From Platynereis dumerilii (Eukaryota; Annelida; Polychaeta; Phyllodocida; Nereididae), in the NCBI GenBank assembly GCA_026936325.1, contig JAPTHN010000074.1, forward strand, positions 1,832,812-1,896,811: a stretch of DNA of 64,000 nt. The letters run 5' to 3'. Position numbers and translations under genes: made by a program. Within the stretch, counting starts at the first letter, position 1, and every line of letters begins with the position of its first letter. A model generated the notes under the pieces. It was not told the DNA's origin. It ran no database searches and saw nothing but the letters and a program-made list of their open reading frames with translations. Shown one piece after another: positions 46,836 to 57,338 of this stretch.

Positions 46836-49391
46836 CTACTGAGCGATTAGGGGGGGTATCAACTCTGGTACCCATGCGAGGGGCCGATGGTTGCCGGGGT
46901 GAGGTGGACCGGCGAGGCGGGGTAGTCCGCCTTGGTGGGGTTGTAGGGTCGGTATGCGAGTAGGGGGGGTCATTTTCTTTGATGCAGCCAGGCCAGAAGT
47001 GGTGGCATAAGGTTTTATCTGTACTGTATGGGTAGTATCCGGTTCCATAACATTGGTGGACCGAAATTCCATCTCCCTTTGACGAAGTTCTCTAATTAGA
47101 GCTGAGTAAGGATTAAGCTCTTGAGTATTAATAACTTCTTGCATGTTATGGCCCAATTTGTAAAGGTGAACTGAGTCAGATGCGAGCATGGTCACCGCAA
47201 ACTGTCCTTGCATAATTTGCTGTAACTTTTTCTGCTTGTATAATGGAACATTAATGAGTCTAGGGAGTTCTACGTTAAGTGAATCAATCTGCAAAGAGCA
47301 TAGTGCAGTATCCCAGTTGGGTTTGAGGATACTGTATAATCTATGATGGTCGCACTTGAAACTATTAGGACAAATGACACCTTTAAGAGAAAGTGAAGAA
47401 AGGTGGGACTTAATAGTAAGAACATATAGAAGTAAGCGCTGGTGTCCACTATTCAATTCCATGAATATTTCGATCTGTGGAAATTTGCGGGTTTCAGGTG
47501 AGCGATGCATCACTCTGAAATCCCTACAACATTTATGAAGACAACGCTTAGCCAAGCTCACTACCATGTAAAAGACACAAATAGTAAGAAGGTGAAGGGT
47601 AGTGATATGTATAAGACTGACAGGACTTATAGAAACAGGGTAAATTACATAGTTGACTGAATCACAATTCAAAGGACGTCCTGGAATGACTAGGTTGGCG
47701 TGGGATGGTTTAAAATGAGTAGCCATAACCATAGAGGATAAAAGGCCACTAAGGTATCTACCACGACAATACATAAATATTACCAAAATTAGAGACAAAT
47801 ATCCAGCTATGGAACCGATGAAGGCAAATCCACGGATCCAATGGCGAAGGCTGAACCAAGCTGAAAGATAGAAAGAAGCTTCCAGCTCGGCCCATTTAAG
47901 CAGAAAATCGTCACCCTTTTGTTGAATAAGGCGACTAAGTTCCTTAAGCTTAATGATGCCATGTGTCATATTTGCAAGTGAGGTATTTGCTATTCTGGCA
48001 GCCACTGCAAATTTAGGCAAGGTGAAATTTGGCATGCCATAAGATTCATATGGTGGTAGACTTGTGAAGTTGAATTCACGTTCAAAAGAATGCATCGCAA
48101 TTGCGTTAATAGTATAGTTGATTAAGAAGGGTTTATATTGATTATTTTCGGATGCGGGGCATCCTGTAATACGCCTGGGAATGAAACCTGAAGGAGAGGA
48201 GAATTCGCAAAAACAAAACTGGCCACGCTGAAGCACAGCGTAAAGGCTACCAGGAACGGGACGTGCCACACGATCATTGGAGCAACGTCGAGTCCATGGG
48301 AGTGATAAGCCAGTAACTAAAAGCTGGTTACCTGCGTCTATTACACGAGGTGCTGCACGAAAGGGTTCAAAGAAGTAATCGACTTGACAGAGTTCAGAAA
48401 TGACGTCTGCGGTAGCATTCGTGTATATTGCAGTGTTGCAGGATAATTGCGAGCTATCGATTTGGATTGTTGATTCTGTGCAAAGAAATTGATCGTCAAT
48501 GTTGAGACATTCCTGGAGCTCTTCAAGACTGAGTTCCAAGAAGGAATCGTGCTGCACTCCTAGAAAAGGTTTTGGGATAGAGATACGAGTGTAATCATGG
48601 TTAGACTCGCGGTCTTGGAAAGCAGGAGTAGCTACCACAGGTACATGGAGTGACTCTGTGTGATACAAAGTGTAAGGTTTTGAATTCTTAGGTTGGATTG
48701 GCCATAGGAGTTGGAGTAAGAAACCATGTCTAGTAGGCATAAAGATTGGTTGTGATTTCTGATAGATATGAGCCAAATCCGTAAAAGCTAATTGATAACT
48801 ATTGTGCCATGAATATAATACCGTTGATACTTTGTGAACTAATTTATGGACATATGAGGCTGGAAGAACATGTGGGGAGATTTTACCTGCAGCCAGGTCG
48901 TGGAAGGCTGTAATTAATTTATCAGCTTCATTTAAGAGGATATGAAGTTGCTGTATTTGTTGGGACCAAAGCCTGAGATATTTAGAGGTCAGCAAGCTAA
49001 GGATCCTTGTGGCTTGAATCTTACGTTGTAATGCGTTGATAGCGTTACTAACCACAGCAAATTGGGAAATAATTTCCTGATTGGTTTCGTTTAAAAGTGT
49101 ATGAATTAGTTTAATGTTTCTGGAGGTGTTGGTGAAGGTACTGGCTATGACGTCAATGGTGAGAACTAAATCAGAACGCATTTCAAGGAAAGCGTCCCTC
49201 ATAAGATTCTGACGTGCAGACATAGACTCAATAGTATTTACAAAAATTTGATCTCTCTGTCGTCTAATATTAGCAGACATACCTGCTCCGGCTTGTGGGA
49301 TAGTAACTGAAAGCCAGAAAGCAGTACTGTCTTCGGATTGCCAATCCTGGGTATTAATATTGACACGAAAAGTTTCATTAGTAGATTGCAT
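46836..49391 (-). CDS. Envelope/fusion-like membrane glycoprotein of the LTR element
   Basis: An 851-residue open frame. The N-terminal third is helical with long heptad-like stretches (about residues 40-230, including LLNETNQEIISQFAVVSNAI). It is followed by a Cys-rich region (about 290-430) with ECLNIDDQFLC, QLSCNTAIY, SELCQVDYFF and WTRRCSND, several N-x-S/T sites, a membrane anchor near 520-542 (GFAFIGSIAGYLSLILVIF) and a long tail of about 300 residues with a second hydrophobic segment near 590-612. This order is that of F-like envelope proteins of errantivirus-type elements and baculoviruses. The assignment rests on architecture and cysteine pattern, not on a database match. It lies 110 bp downstream of the LRR frame on the same strand. 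Confidence 0.6.
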   Translation of the reverse strand: MQSTNETFRVNINTQDWQSEDSTAFWLSVTIPQAGAGMSANIRRQRDQIFVNTIESMSARQNLMRDAFLEMRSDLVLTIDVIASTFTNTSRNIKLIHTLLNETNQEIISQFAVVSNAINALQRKIQATRILSLLTSKYLRLWSQQIQQLHILLNEADKLITAFHDLAAGKISPHVLPASYVHKLVHKVSTVLYSWHNSYQLAFTDLAHIYQKSQPIFMPTRHGFLLQLLWPIQPKNSKPYTLYHTESLHVPVVATPAFQDRESNHDYTRISIPKPFLGVQHDSFLELSLEELQECLNIDDQFLCTESTIQIDSSQLSCNTAIYTNATADVISELCQVDYFFEPFRAAPRVIDAGNQLLVTGLSLPWTRRCSNDRVARPVPGSLYAVLQRGQFCFCEFSSPSGFIPRRITGCPASENNQYKPFLINYTINAIAMHSFEREFNFTSLPPYESYGMPNFTLPKFAVAARIANTSLANMTHGIIKLKELSRLIQQKGDDFLLKWAELEASFYLSAWFSLRHWIRGFAFIGSIAGYLSLILVIFMYCRGRYLSGLLSSMVMATHFKPSHANLVIPGRPLNCDSVNYVIYPVSISPVSLIHITTLHLLTICVFYMVVSLAKRCLHKCCRDFRVMHRSPETRKFPQIEIFMELNSGHQRLLLYVLTIKSHLSSLSLKGVICPNSFKCDHHRLYSILKPNWDTALCSLQIDSLNVELPRLINVPLYKQKKLQQIMQGQFAVTMLASDSVHLYKLGHNMQEVINTQELNPYSALIRELRQREMEFRSTNVMEPDTTHTVQIKPYATTSGLAASKKMTPPTRIPTLQPHQGGLPRLAGPPHPGNHRPLAWVPELIPPLIAQ

Positions 49392-49500
49392 TAATTGTTT
49401 AGTTGTATTAGATGTATCATCGGTATTAGGTAAGGCAAGGGGATCTCGAGGTGTTGGTGTACGACCCGCTCGTTTAGGACGACTGGGTGGCGAGTATTGA

Positions 49501-51591
49501 TCAAAGAAGGGGGCATGGTAGGTGGGGGGGAATATGAGAATGTGGGATGCACAAAAGGTGGATCGGGAGCTGCCCTCTTAGCATGATGGTGGACTGCTGA
49601 AAGAGGAGGGGGGCAATGGGGGTAGAATGCGTTGGGGAAGGCCGACGATATTCTTCAAAATGTTGTTGAGTAAAGATAGTTGATATGTGTGCTAGTTTAG
49701 CCTTTAAAGCTGTTTTATAAGAATCAACTTTATCAATAGTATTCTTTAAGAGTGGAGCGAAATCAGAACATATTGCAGCGATTAAATCATCAGGGGATTG
49801 ACACATGTCTTCGAACATTGTGAGGTCCCAAGTGAATGTGGGAATATGGAAATCGGGATAGAAAATATTAGCATTGATGATAAAGAATTCAACACTGGGA
49901 AAAATTTGTCCTCGATAACTATAGCCAACGCCATAGTCTGGGCGGAGAAGCTGTGCGGGTGCAGAGCTCCAACGTGAAGCTGCGTCTGGTGGAAAAAGGC
50001 CAGAGCTGCTTGTGAGTGGGCGAGCATCCTTGTGATTGACAGATGCGAGAAGCTGCATATGGCGTAATTGGTCTCTAAGGGAACGGGATGAACGGAGTAA
50101 GGGAATGGAATCACATGCTTCGAACGTCATATTTTGAATTGGGAAAGACACGTTACTTTGACAAGTACCAGAAATCCTAGTGGTATCAGGCAACGTGTTC
50201 AGGAAGACTGCCAAATCGCAATTACAATTAAGGGGGTTAGATGTTAGGTCAAGTTCTTTCATTTCGGGTGAAGGAAAGTAAATTTGTTTGTTAACGCCAT
50301 CTAGATACTGCAGATTGTTACGTTGCAAAAATATATATTCCAGATGGTCTCTAATAAAGAAAGGACCAGAAATTCTATACAGGGAGTTGTAACTAAGATC
50401 TATTACAGCTAACTGACGGATATCTCTATGTCTAATTTCAAAGGTATGAAGGTTATTATAGGATAAATTTAAGTAATAAAGTTGATCGACATATCTAAAA
50501 TATGCTCTGGAAATAAGTGTTAGCTTAGAATGAGTTAGTTCGAAAGTGCGCAGATTTGGTGTGTTTGTTAACGGATCTCTTAATGATCTTGAAGTAGTAA
50601 TATTTCTGAGTCTAAGTACTCTAAGAGATGTTGGATAATGAAGATTCTGTATTCCGCCAATACAATCTAGTATAACTATTTTAGCTAAATTTAAGACATT
50701 AAATTGTTGCGTTTTCTGAAAATAGAAGCCCTGAAGAATAAGCGTTTGAAGAAATGGTTTTGGTCTTGTAAAATTAAAAGATTGATGTGCTGATAGATTG
50801 GGCAAGAGGTTGGAAACTTCGAAAGGAACATTAGAAGCTTGTAATTTTAATTGTTGTATATTATTGAAAGGCATAGAAGATGGGAGGCGAGTCATATCTG
50901 GTAGATGGAGTCTAAGAGATATCAGCTTACTTTGTGAAACGCCGAGATGGTTCCACTGAAAGGATGTTGAACCGTGTATGGTAAGGTCTAAATGAGTTAA
51001 TTGAGCTTGTGGTAATAGAGGTAAGGCAGGAGACGATAAATCCCTAAGTAAGGTAAGTTGTATGCGTCTTAAACGGTAAAGGGAAGACCATGGAGCGAAG
51101 ACTGAGGCGTCATCAAGGACTAAATTAGTAATAGCATGTAACTGTGAACGTGCTTGGACGTACTGTACATGAGTAACTTGAGTGTTTGGCAGATCTAAAA
51201 AATTGATCTCGGGAAATGAGTCAATAACGTCAGGAAACCTTACTGCAGAAGTAAGATTTTGTAAAGTGAGATATCTCATGAAAGGCATAGTGGTGAAGAA
51301 AGAGATAATGTCCTTAGTAAGTGCGCCAGAAGAAAGAATCAGTTTTGTGATACGAGGTGAATCGGGAGGCCATACACATGGAGGTGTAGAAAAATTGGCT
51401 CCCAAATCACATGTAAATATGTCTCGTTTGCGAGAACACCATTCATCAAACATAGAAACTCTACAAGAAGCCATAGGTTGGTCTGGTGTTTGAAGCAAAG
51501 TACGCTTGGCCCAAACGGCGGCCGTGTTTGGATTAATGGTAAATCCAAAATTCTTATAAAGAAAAGCGTCTTGCTCAGCAATTCGTTGCAA
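49501..51591 (-). CDS. Leucine-rich-repeat ectodomain protein of the LTR element
   Basis: A 696-residue open frame. A Cys pair region (CRVSMFDEWCSRKRDIFTC, about residue 43-61) acts like an LRR N-cap. At least ten LRRs follow (about 80-440), clearest in LRTFELTHSKLTLISRAYF, LYYLNLSYNNLHTFEI, LAVIDLSYNSLYRISG and LEYIFLQRNNLQYLDG. A classical Cys-rich C-cap begins LDLTSNPLNCNCDLAVFL. About 220 residues without a known domain follow. Such caps occur in extracellular LRR proteins (Toll-like receptors, SLIT, LRR adhesion proteins). No clear signal peptide is visible at the first ATG, so an upstream spliced leader is possible. Lying just before the envelope-like frame, it may act as an attachment subunit; that is inference. 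Confidence 0.8.
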   Translation of the reverse strand: MQRIAEQDAFLYKNFGFTINPNTAAVWAKRTLLQTPDQPMASCRVSMFDEWCSRKRDIFTCDLGANFSTPPCVWPPDSPRITKLILSSGALTKDIISFFTTMPFMRYLTLQNLTSAVRFPDVIDSFPEINFLDLPNTQVTHVQYVQARSQLHAITNLVLDDASVFAPWSSLYRLRRIQLTLLRDLSSPALPLLPQAQLTHLDLTIHGSTSFQWNHLGVSQSKLISLRLHLPDMTRLPSSMPFNNIQQLKLQASNVPFEVSNLLPNLSAHQSFNFTRPKPFLQTLILQGFYFQKTQQFNVLNLAKIVILDCIGGIQNLHYPTSLRVLRLRNITTSRSLRDPLTNTPNLRTFELTHSKLTLISRAYFRYVDQLYYLNLSYNNLHTFEIRHRDIRQLAVIDLSYNSLYRISGPFFIRDHLEYIFLQRNNLQYLDGVNKQIYFPSPEMKELDLTSNPLNCNCDLAVFLNTLPDTTRISGTCQSNVSFPIQNMTFEACDSIPLLRSSRSLRDQLRHMQLLASVNHKDARPLTSSSGLFPPDAASRWSSAPAQLLRPDYGVGYSYRGQIFPSVEFFIINANIFYPDFHIPTFTWDLTMFEDMCQSPDDLIAAICSDFAPLLKNTIDKVDSYKTALKAKLAHISTIFTQQHFEEYRRPSPTHSTPIAPLLFQQSTIMLRGQLPIHLLCIPHSHIPPHLPCPLL

Positions 51592-52487
51592 ATCAGATGG
51601 AGGTGGTCATTGTAATGTTTATAATGAGGTAGCAAGGTATATAGTTGGCTAAAAGGTTTTAGCATCACTAGTAAAATCAGGTATTACTATAACTATTAAC
51701 CAGTAAGGTGGTGAGAAAGACATGATTAAATGAATGTAGACATGCACATAAACAAAGATAACAGGTAAAAGAAGTTCATCCACAAAGAGACATAATGGTA
51801 ACTATTAGCATACTAAGCGTGCAAAATTCATCAATCAGGTCGACATATCCTATGTAAAACGAATACGACTATCAATACACAAATAATTATCAACTGAAAT
51901 AAGTATTCATAACAGTTAGGCAAGACGAGTTTTCCAACTACTTTGCCTATCATATGAAAGAATGCTGTGTATGTCGACAGAAAATGCAAGAGATGTAGTC
52001 TAAGATCATACTGAATTACTGAAATCGAGAGTCTCGACCAGACCTGAAAATATAACAATTGTCGTCAAAGAAATGTAAGTTAATAAAGTACCTTCCCTCG
52101 ATTACACGCGTGTAAGAAAAATTGGGAGTATAATTACTGTGAACTTATCTCAATATAACACAACTTGAAACTTCATCAACAATACTCAATGCCTATAGAA
52201 AATCCCAGTTTACTAATTAGTAAACGTATATGCAGGTTAGTGGTCCTAAATGACCGGTAAATGACTCTTTGAAAAGGGTGTACTTACATAATGTTGCAAG
52301 CTGTATGTAGGACTGCTGCCTCTCTACAGGTGTAAAGATTAGAGCAGGTAAGCTAAGGTTTTACTGGCTCCGCAAGAGCTGGGCCCCGTGGGCTGAGCCG
52401 AAAATTTTACAGCAGGTAGCGTGCCATATAAGGTGCAAGGTTGCTACCAAAGCAACAAGAAACTGCTTCCCACGGCAGTCTCGGTGA

Positions 52488-52541
52488 AGCCATGGCAACA
52501 GTTACCCTGGTGTCTTTGCGCAGCCGCAAAGCACCCTAACG
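52488..52541. repeat. Inverted copy of an LTR segment in the leader
   Basis: CCATGGCAACAGTTACCCTG and the following 30 bases are the reverse complement, with a few changes, of 53447-53493 in the adjacent LTR and of 42403-42448 in the other LTR. The leader could therefore fold back on the LTR in RNA or DNA. Confidence 0.8.
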
Positions 52542-52711
52542 TGTTGGGATTCAGCTCCTCCACACTCCTAGCACGTGGTCATCTGCAGTCGTGGCCTACT
52601 ACGATTGGCTGATTGCAGGTGGCCACATCACCCCATCTATGTTGCCCCCGCTCAGATCAGAAGGGCAGAAGCAGGCAGACTGGGAGGCTGCTGAATCTGT
52701 GTGCACGGTGG

Positions 52712-52741
52712 GGCCAGTCTTCTGCTTTATGAAGACTGGCC
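52712..52741 (-). promoter_or_regulatory. Perfect stem-loop in the element leader
   Basis: GGCCAGTCTTC and GAAGACTGGCC form an 11-bp perfect stem around an eight-base loop. It lies about 250 bp inside the upstream LTR, where retroelements commonly keep dimerisation or packaging hairpins. That function is inference. Confidence 0.45.
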
Positions 52742-52993
52742 TCCGATAATTCATTGGATTATTGTAATTATTATCATGATTCTAATTGCATATTAAAATG
52801 TACGGACTAAAATACATATGTTGAGTTGTGATTGCACAGCGGGTAAGAACCAGGTTGGATAAGAGGGCCCTACGATCCCGGCCACCTCCACAGCCAAGCT
52901 ATTGGATGAAAAGAGGAGAAGACTCCCCTCACATGTATCAAGTACTATTCGAGGGGTGCAATTAATAGACAAAAAACCTTATCGGTGGCATCA

Positions 52994-53692
52994 TGTAAGG
53001 CTAACGCACGTATCTTTGTCAGAGGTAGCTAATTGAGTAGATGGACTCATTGCCGGGGATCCTGCGGGAGACACCTTAGCACTTGCCACCACGAAACACC
53101 TACTCAAGAAATACCAGAGGCTTAACAGTTTAGATTCACGTATCCATTTAATACACAATTCATAGACAGTTACATTAAGAGTCATTCGAAGAACCGATGG
53201 TAACCAACTTATCAATACATTAAACAACGATCTTAACGAATTACATACATCATTAACTAATGCCATCTCAATCAACCATGACCTGAGGTTCCTTTAAGAG
53301 TAACCCTTGATCATACCTCTAACAACAATACCCTTACCTGACGAATCGTCACCCCGTCAGGGAGACAGGTAGCCCTCCTGCTGCCTCAGCGGGAAGCGGG
53401 CTCTGTTCTCGCTGGGCAAACAGGCTTGCCCCCAGAGATTGCTACTAGGGTGTTCTGCGGCTGCGCAGAAACACCAGGGTAACTGTTGCCATGGAAACAT
53501 GGGGTGAGTTCTACCCCGTTGCTATCATTGAATCTCATTACACAATAATATAATATATCACATTACTTCTATACAATAATAATATAAATGATATTACAGA
53601 ATTAAGGTCTTGAGGTTCATGGCGATTTGAGGAAAGTTCCTATAAGAGGAAAGAATGAAGACACCTCTGAAGCTAAAAGCTCAGCGGTGACA
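52994..53692 (-). repeat. LTR (5' copy in element orientation)
   Basis: 699 bp, TG...CA, nearly identical to 41949-42647. The base after the repeat on the minus strand begins TGATGCCACCG, which is not a typical tRNA-complementary primer-binding site. Confidence 0.92.
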
Positions 53693-54270
53693 ATTGATTG
53701 TAACTGGAATAAAAGTTTTACTACATCTGCTCGTATATGAGTACTCTGAACTTGCACCCGCTACCCAAAAGCACAAAATAGCTATTCAGAGGTTGGCTTA
53801 CATCCACTTGTACCTTTTTAGTAATTTGTTTGACCTTTGACTGAAAAAGTTCTTCATTACAGTCTGTATGGTGTTGTTCAGTTTGGCCGATTAACCTTAC
53901 ACAGATTTTCCTGGGTCTATCAATGATCTGGCACTGTCGCTTTGTTAGTGACCTTAAGAGTCTCTATATATGTATGTTAGAATGATAATATGAGGTTATA
54001 CCATGGGTGGAGGCAGTATATCCCTGGTATAGTCACCCAAGATCCAGTATATCCCGAGACACTTGTAACACTGGATTCTACCTCACTGAAGCCAGTGTCA
54101 GAAAATCCCAGTCTAATAAACAATTGACGGGCACGCTTCCATCTTGTATTTATACTTTTAGATATTTAGTGATAAATTTTATCAATGCCTTTTGAAGTTC
54201 TTGAACTGAATGATTTATCAATAAGCCGTTCCAAAGATATTTTCTTCTTATCCGCTGTGATTATTCTGTA

Positions 54271-54464
54271 GTTTATGCACAAATGTGGCTGCCCCTTCTA
54301 ATGGTTTAGTAACACATGAAGCTAGCGGTGGGGGAAAGACTAATTTTGGCAAGAAAGCAATATTTACTGCAAACGTGGAGATGTTTTGAGAGGGGCGTCA
54401 TCCTTTACCTGCTCAGGAACTGGAGCCGAAGGAACCTGGTCTGCTGCTAGACCAACATGACCAA
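54271..54464 (+). pseudogene. Decayed sushi exon of the mosaic gene
   Basis: After a TTATTCTGTAG acceptor, one frame encodes CTNVAAPSNGLVTHEASG and TNFGKKAIF. The next part continues one base out of frame as YCKRGDVLRGASSFTCSG and GTWSAARPT, followed by TGA where the last sushi cysteine (TGC or TGT) is expected. All other sushi hallmarks are in place. The module carries a one-base deletion near 54365 and a nonsense change at its last cysteine, or the assembly is wrong at these positions. Confidence 0.65.
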
Positions 54465-54905
54465 CTATATATTTCTTTATACGCTCAATGACAAATAAAT
54501 CATTCAATTAAAATTCATATCAACGATCTCAAGTAGACAAAAATAATCAATTTCCTTTTTTTTTCAGCTGCGGGTTTTGGTGATCCAGGGACGCCTGCAA
54601 ATGGCATAAAATCTTTAATATACTATGCAAAAATTTATATCACATGGTGGAGAATCCGATATCGATCTTGGTCATTATCTGTAGCACCTCTTATTCTAAG
54701 CTAAGAACAAGAGATATTAATATTATTATGTCTAAAATATTCTTAACCGGTCTTTGTAGATTTACAAATGCATGACTGGTAAATATTATCTTTGAATCAA
54801 AACTAGTTACATGAAGGACTGTAATTTTAATAATATTCCACTGACAGTGCAGATGCATCCATGAAAAAAATTTCTTGACATTGCAACCTTTATATTTTCC
54901 CCTAG

Positions 54906-55059
54906 AATGTGGTGCAAACACATACAAATCTGGAACTAACACAGCCGTGTCATGCACTTCCTGTCCGTCTCACTCCTCCACTTCCGGGGCGACATCTAGC
55001 AGCAGTTGTATTTGTTCAACTGGTGACAAGGGTGCATGCCCCTGGTGGACCGAGTACAC
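54906..55059 (+). CDS. Mosaic extracellular gene: ephrin-receptor-like Cys-rich exon 1
   Basis: After CCCCTAG the exon encodes ECGANTYKSGTNTAVSCTSC, then PSHSSTSGATSSSSCICSTG, ending at a GTAAGT donor. The Y-K-S-G...CTSCP-x-x-SxTSGATSSSSCxC pattern is the ephrin-receptor-like/GCC2-GCC3 module found in SVEP1 and related secreted or surface proteins. It starts in phase 1; the end as placed is phase 2, which does not match the next exon, so the 3' border is uncertain. Confidence 0.75.
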
Positions 55060-55359
55060 GTAAGTTGGAAAAAGAAGCTGCGACATACATTCTCCTTGTA
55101 GATCTATAAATCTCTCTGTCTATCTGATTTATCTGCCTCTTGACTTTGCATATTATAGTACTTTGCCTTGCTCTCACAATTTATTGATAGGAAGAGTAAT
55201 AATTATAATTCAATGACAATTTCAGCCAAAAATAGTGGAAAATTTGGTATCGATACATATCGCTAAGGTGAGCTGCATCGATACAATAAAAGTTAATGAT
55301 GCATTGATTATTGCCTTATCGATGAAAGTAGTATTTCTGGTATTACTTTCTTTTTTCAG

Positions 55360-55536
55360 GCATCACCTGCCCTACCTTACCTACACCACAGAATGCTATA
55401 AGAAAGGCATGCAGCAATGTTTTTGGCAGGAAATGCACATTTGAATGCAAAGGCGGCCATGTTGTATCCAGGGGTGATGTCACGAGGAATTGTCAGGGAC
55501 CAGGAGTTTGGTCAGGTGGAAGCTTGGTCTGCACAG
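55360..55536 (+). CDS. Mosaic extracellular gene: complete sushi exon
   Basis: A 177-nt exon between TTTTTTCAG and GTAGGG, phase 1 to phase 1. It encodes a full sushi module: ITCPTLPTPQNAIRKAC, RKCTFECKGGHVVSRGD, and CQGPGVWSGGSLVCT, with all four cysteines and the Trp. Such single-exon modules are easily shuffled and occur in series in SVEP1-like and complement-related proteins. Confidence 0.85.
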
Positions 55537-55891
55537 GTAGGGTGCTTTTGATATACAATATACAGATCAAAAATGGTCTATATAATGTGGTGAACACTAT
55601 ACAGTCTTGTAGAAATCAACAAACTTTCTTTGTGGTGTGGACAGCCAGAAAAAAAAAATGTTAAAGACAAAAAAGAGTCAAGTTGAATTCTATTTTACTG
55701 TGACGATAATCAACTTACAAAAGAGTCTGACACCATTCATTGTATTTGGATATAGGTGCGTTACAAACAACTACAAAAATACTGCAATGAAATACTTTCG
55801 AAGTTTAGTGAGTTTTTCATAATGGTTAATACAAATTTTCGCATATTTGTTATAGCAGCAGTAATCTTTAATTTTGTTATTATTTCAACAG

Positions 55892-56035
55892 CTTGTCCAG
55901 TAAACACCTACAAGTCAGCAGTATCTCAGTGCAGCACCTGTCCTCCTAACTCTGGAACCAGCGGTCCTGGGAATAAAAAATTGGGTAGCAAATGTAAAAC
56001 GGGATGGAGTCGACCTAACGGCGGACCTTGTACCA
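55892..56035 (+). CDS. Mosaic extracellular gene: ephrin-receptor-like Cys-rich exon 2
   Basis: 144 nt between TTTCAACAG and GTAAGA, phase 1 to phase 1. It encodes ACPVNTYKSAVSQCSTCP and PNSGTSGPGNKKLGSKC, then KTGWSRPNGGPCT. It is the same module type as 54906-55059 and alternates with sushi domains, as in SVEP1-like architectures. Confidence 0.8.
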
Positions 56036-56800
56036 GTAAGAAACAATAAAATTTGTCCTGGTCATCTTCTCATTTATTGACTAATGCATCTGTACAAAAT
56101 GATAGGTGATTAGGCATATAACATGCCAGAAAAACATACTGTGCTATGTGGTATGACATGGCAAACATATCCAATGGTGTATTTAGGGGGGCGTTGAGCC
56201 ATACCCCTCCTCAGCCCATAATTAACATGGAATATAAGTAGGAAATATCACAGAGCACTACATATTCACCCAGGGGCGGACTGGCCTATGTGGCAGAGTG
56301 GCAGATGCCACGGGCCTATTCACTCAGGGGGGCCCTCTCAAGATTTCAAAAAATAAGAAAAATTTAGAAAAAAGGTTGAAAGGCAAAACTGTGCTATCAG
56401 GTTTAAGATTTTGCAGTGAAATAAACTCGTTGAATACAACAGAAGCTTCTAACATCAGGGCTCATCCTGATAACGCTTTACCAAACTATACATGCTAGTG
56501 TACTTTGCTCATCACTTTTTGAAATAATGCGGATAGTAGGATCTTCGGGGCCCCAAGACTTATTTTGCTCTGTGATATGCCGCCAGTATGTCCCTCACCC
56601 ATGTATTGGCACTTTCCTCGGGCCATTTCTAGAATCTAGATATGCCCTGAACATATCTATTCGTCAGTCTATATATCATGGCAATCATACTAAGTCATTT
56701 CTTCCTGGAGATGAAACATTGACTGGTTAATAAGAATAGACACATTCAATGAGTTTATATTGCAAGACAACTTATGAATCTAAAATTTTGTTCATTGCAG

Positions 56801-56895
56801 ATGTGGATGAATGTAGCAATCAAAACGGAGGCTGCATGCCAGCAGCAGTGCATTGATACTGCAGGGAGCTACAGATGTGAAGGCAACTTTGTCGG
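56801..56895 (+). CDS. Mosaic extracellular gene: calcium-binding EGF exon with frame change
   Basis: After TTCATTGCAG the phase-1 exon begins DVDECSNQNGGC, the signature of a calcium-binding EGF module. The expected continuation QQQCIDTAGSYRC is present but shifted, because four extra bases (ATGC, repeating neighbouring TGCATGC) lie after GGCTGC near 56834-56837. In the original frame a TGA follows soon after. The sixth cysteine is also not seen before the likely GTATAT donor. The exon is therefore broken here, or an assembly error is present. Confidence 0.65.
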
Positions 56896-57338
56896 GTATA
56901 TCAAGGATGCCCACGACCACAAATGAGAGGAGAATGAAAAGTAAATGAGAAGAAACAACAATAATGCAAGAGAATATAAAGCAAATGAAAGAGAGTAGTG
57001 CAATGGAGAGGAAAACAAAACAAATGACATGACAAGACTTAGTTATAAAGTTATAGGCTATACAAAGGAGAATGAAAGTCGGTGACCCCTCGAGTGAAAG
57101 GAATGTTAGAAGAAATGCAAGGGTATAAACAAGCAAGAGAAGATGAACAGAATTGAGAAGAAAATAAACAAGTGAAAGTAGAATGAAAAAACTGAGAAAA
57201 AACAATGATAGCAAATAAGGGAGATTTTAGGACAACGAAAGCAAATGAAAGGAGAACGACAACAAATGTAGCGAATAAAATGTTAGATATCAAGAATGAG
57301 GTTATGTTGTTTTATGTTGTCTAATCTTTCCTTCACAG

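Larger units (their letters stand above)
41949..53692 (-). mobile_element. LTR-flanked element with LRR protein and envelope-like protein, no recognisable gag/pol
   Basis: An 11.7-kb element bounded by two 699-bp direct repeats (TG...CA ends) that differ at one base by eye, so it is young. It lies in an intron of the mosaic gene and reads on the minus strand. The order is LTR (53692-52994), 1.4-kb leader, LRR ectodomain frame (51591-49501), fusion/envelope-like membrane glycoprotein frame (49391-46836), 4.2 kb without recognised coding sequence, LTR (42647-41949). Both frames look whole. I found no gag, protease, RT, RNase H or integrase on either strand. It is therefore probably mobilised by another element's enzymes, or derived from a larger retrovirus-like ancestor. 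No matching target-site duplication was found at the outer ends. Family assignment beyond 'LTR retroelement with an F-like envelope' is open. Confidence 0.8.

Noticed and set aside
52991-53275. A 94-residue frame in the LTR, also in the other LTR copy
   Set aside because: The two copies are identical because the LTRs are, so conservation is not evidence; no domain or known LTR-encoded protein type.
56274-56330. CAGGGGCGGACTGG, resembling one end of a hAT-type element
   Set aside because: No partner end or eight-base duplication could be found nearby, so the extent cannot be defined.
56938-57290. Hydrophobic frames on the minus strand (57214-56792 and 57293-57051)
   Set aside because: The plus strand is A-rich with recurrent GAGAA/AAATGA words (diverged simple repeat), which mechanically yields Leu/Phe/Ser-rich minus-strand frames.
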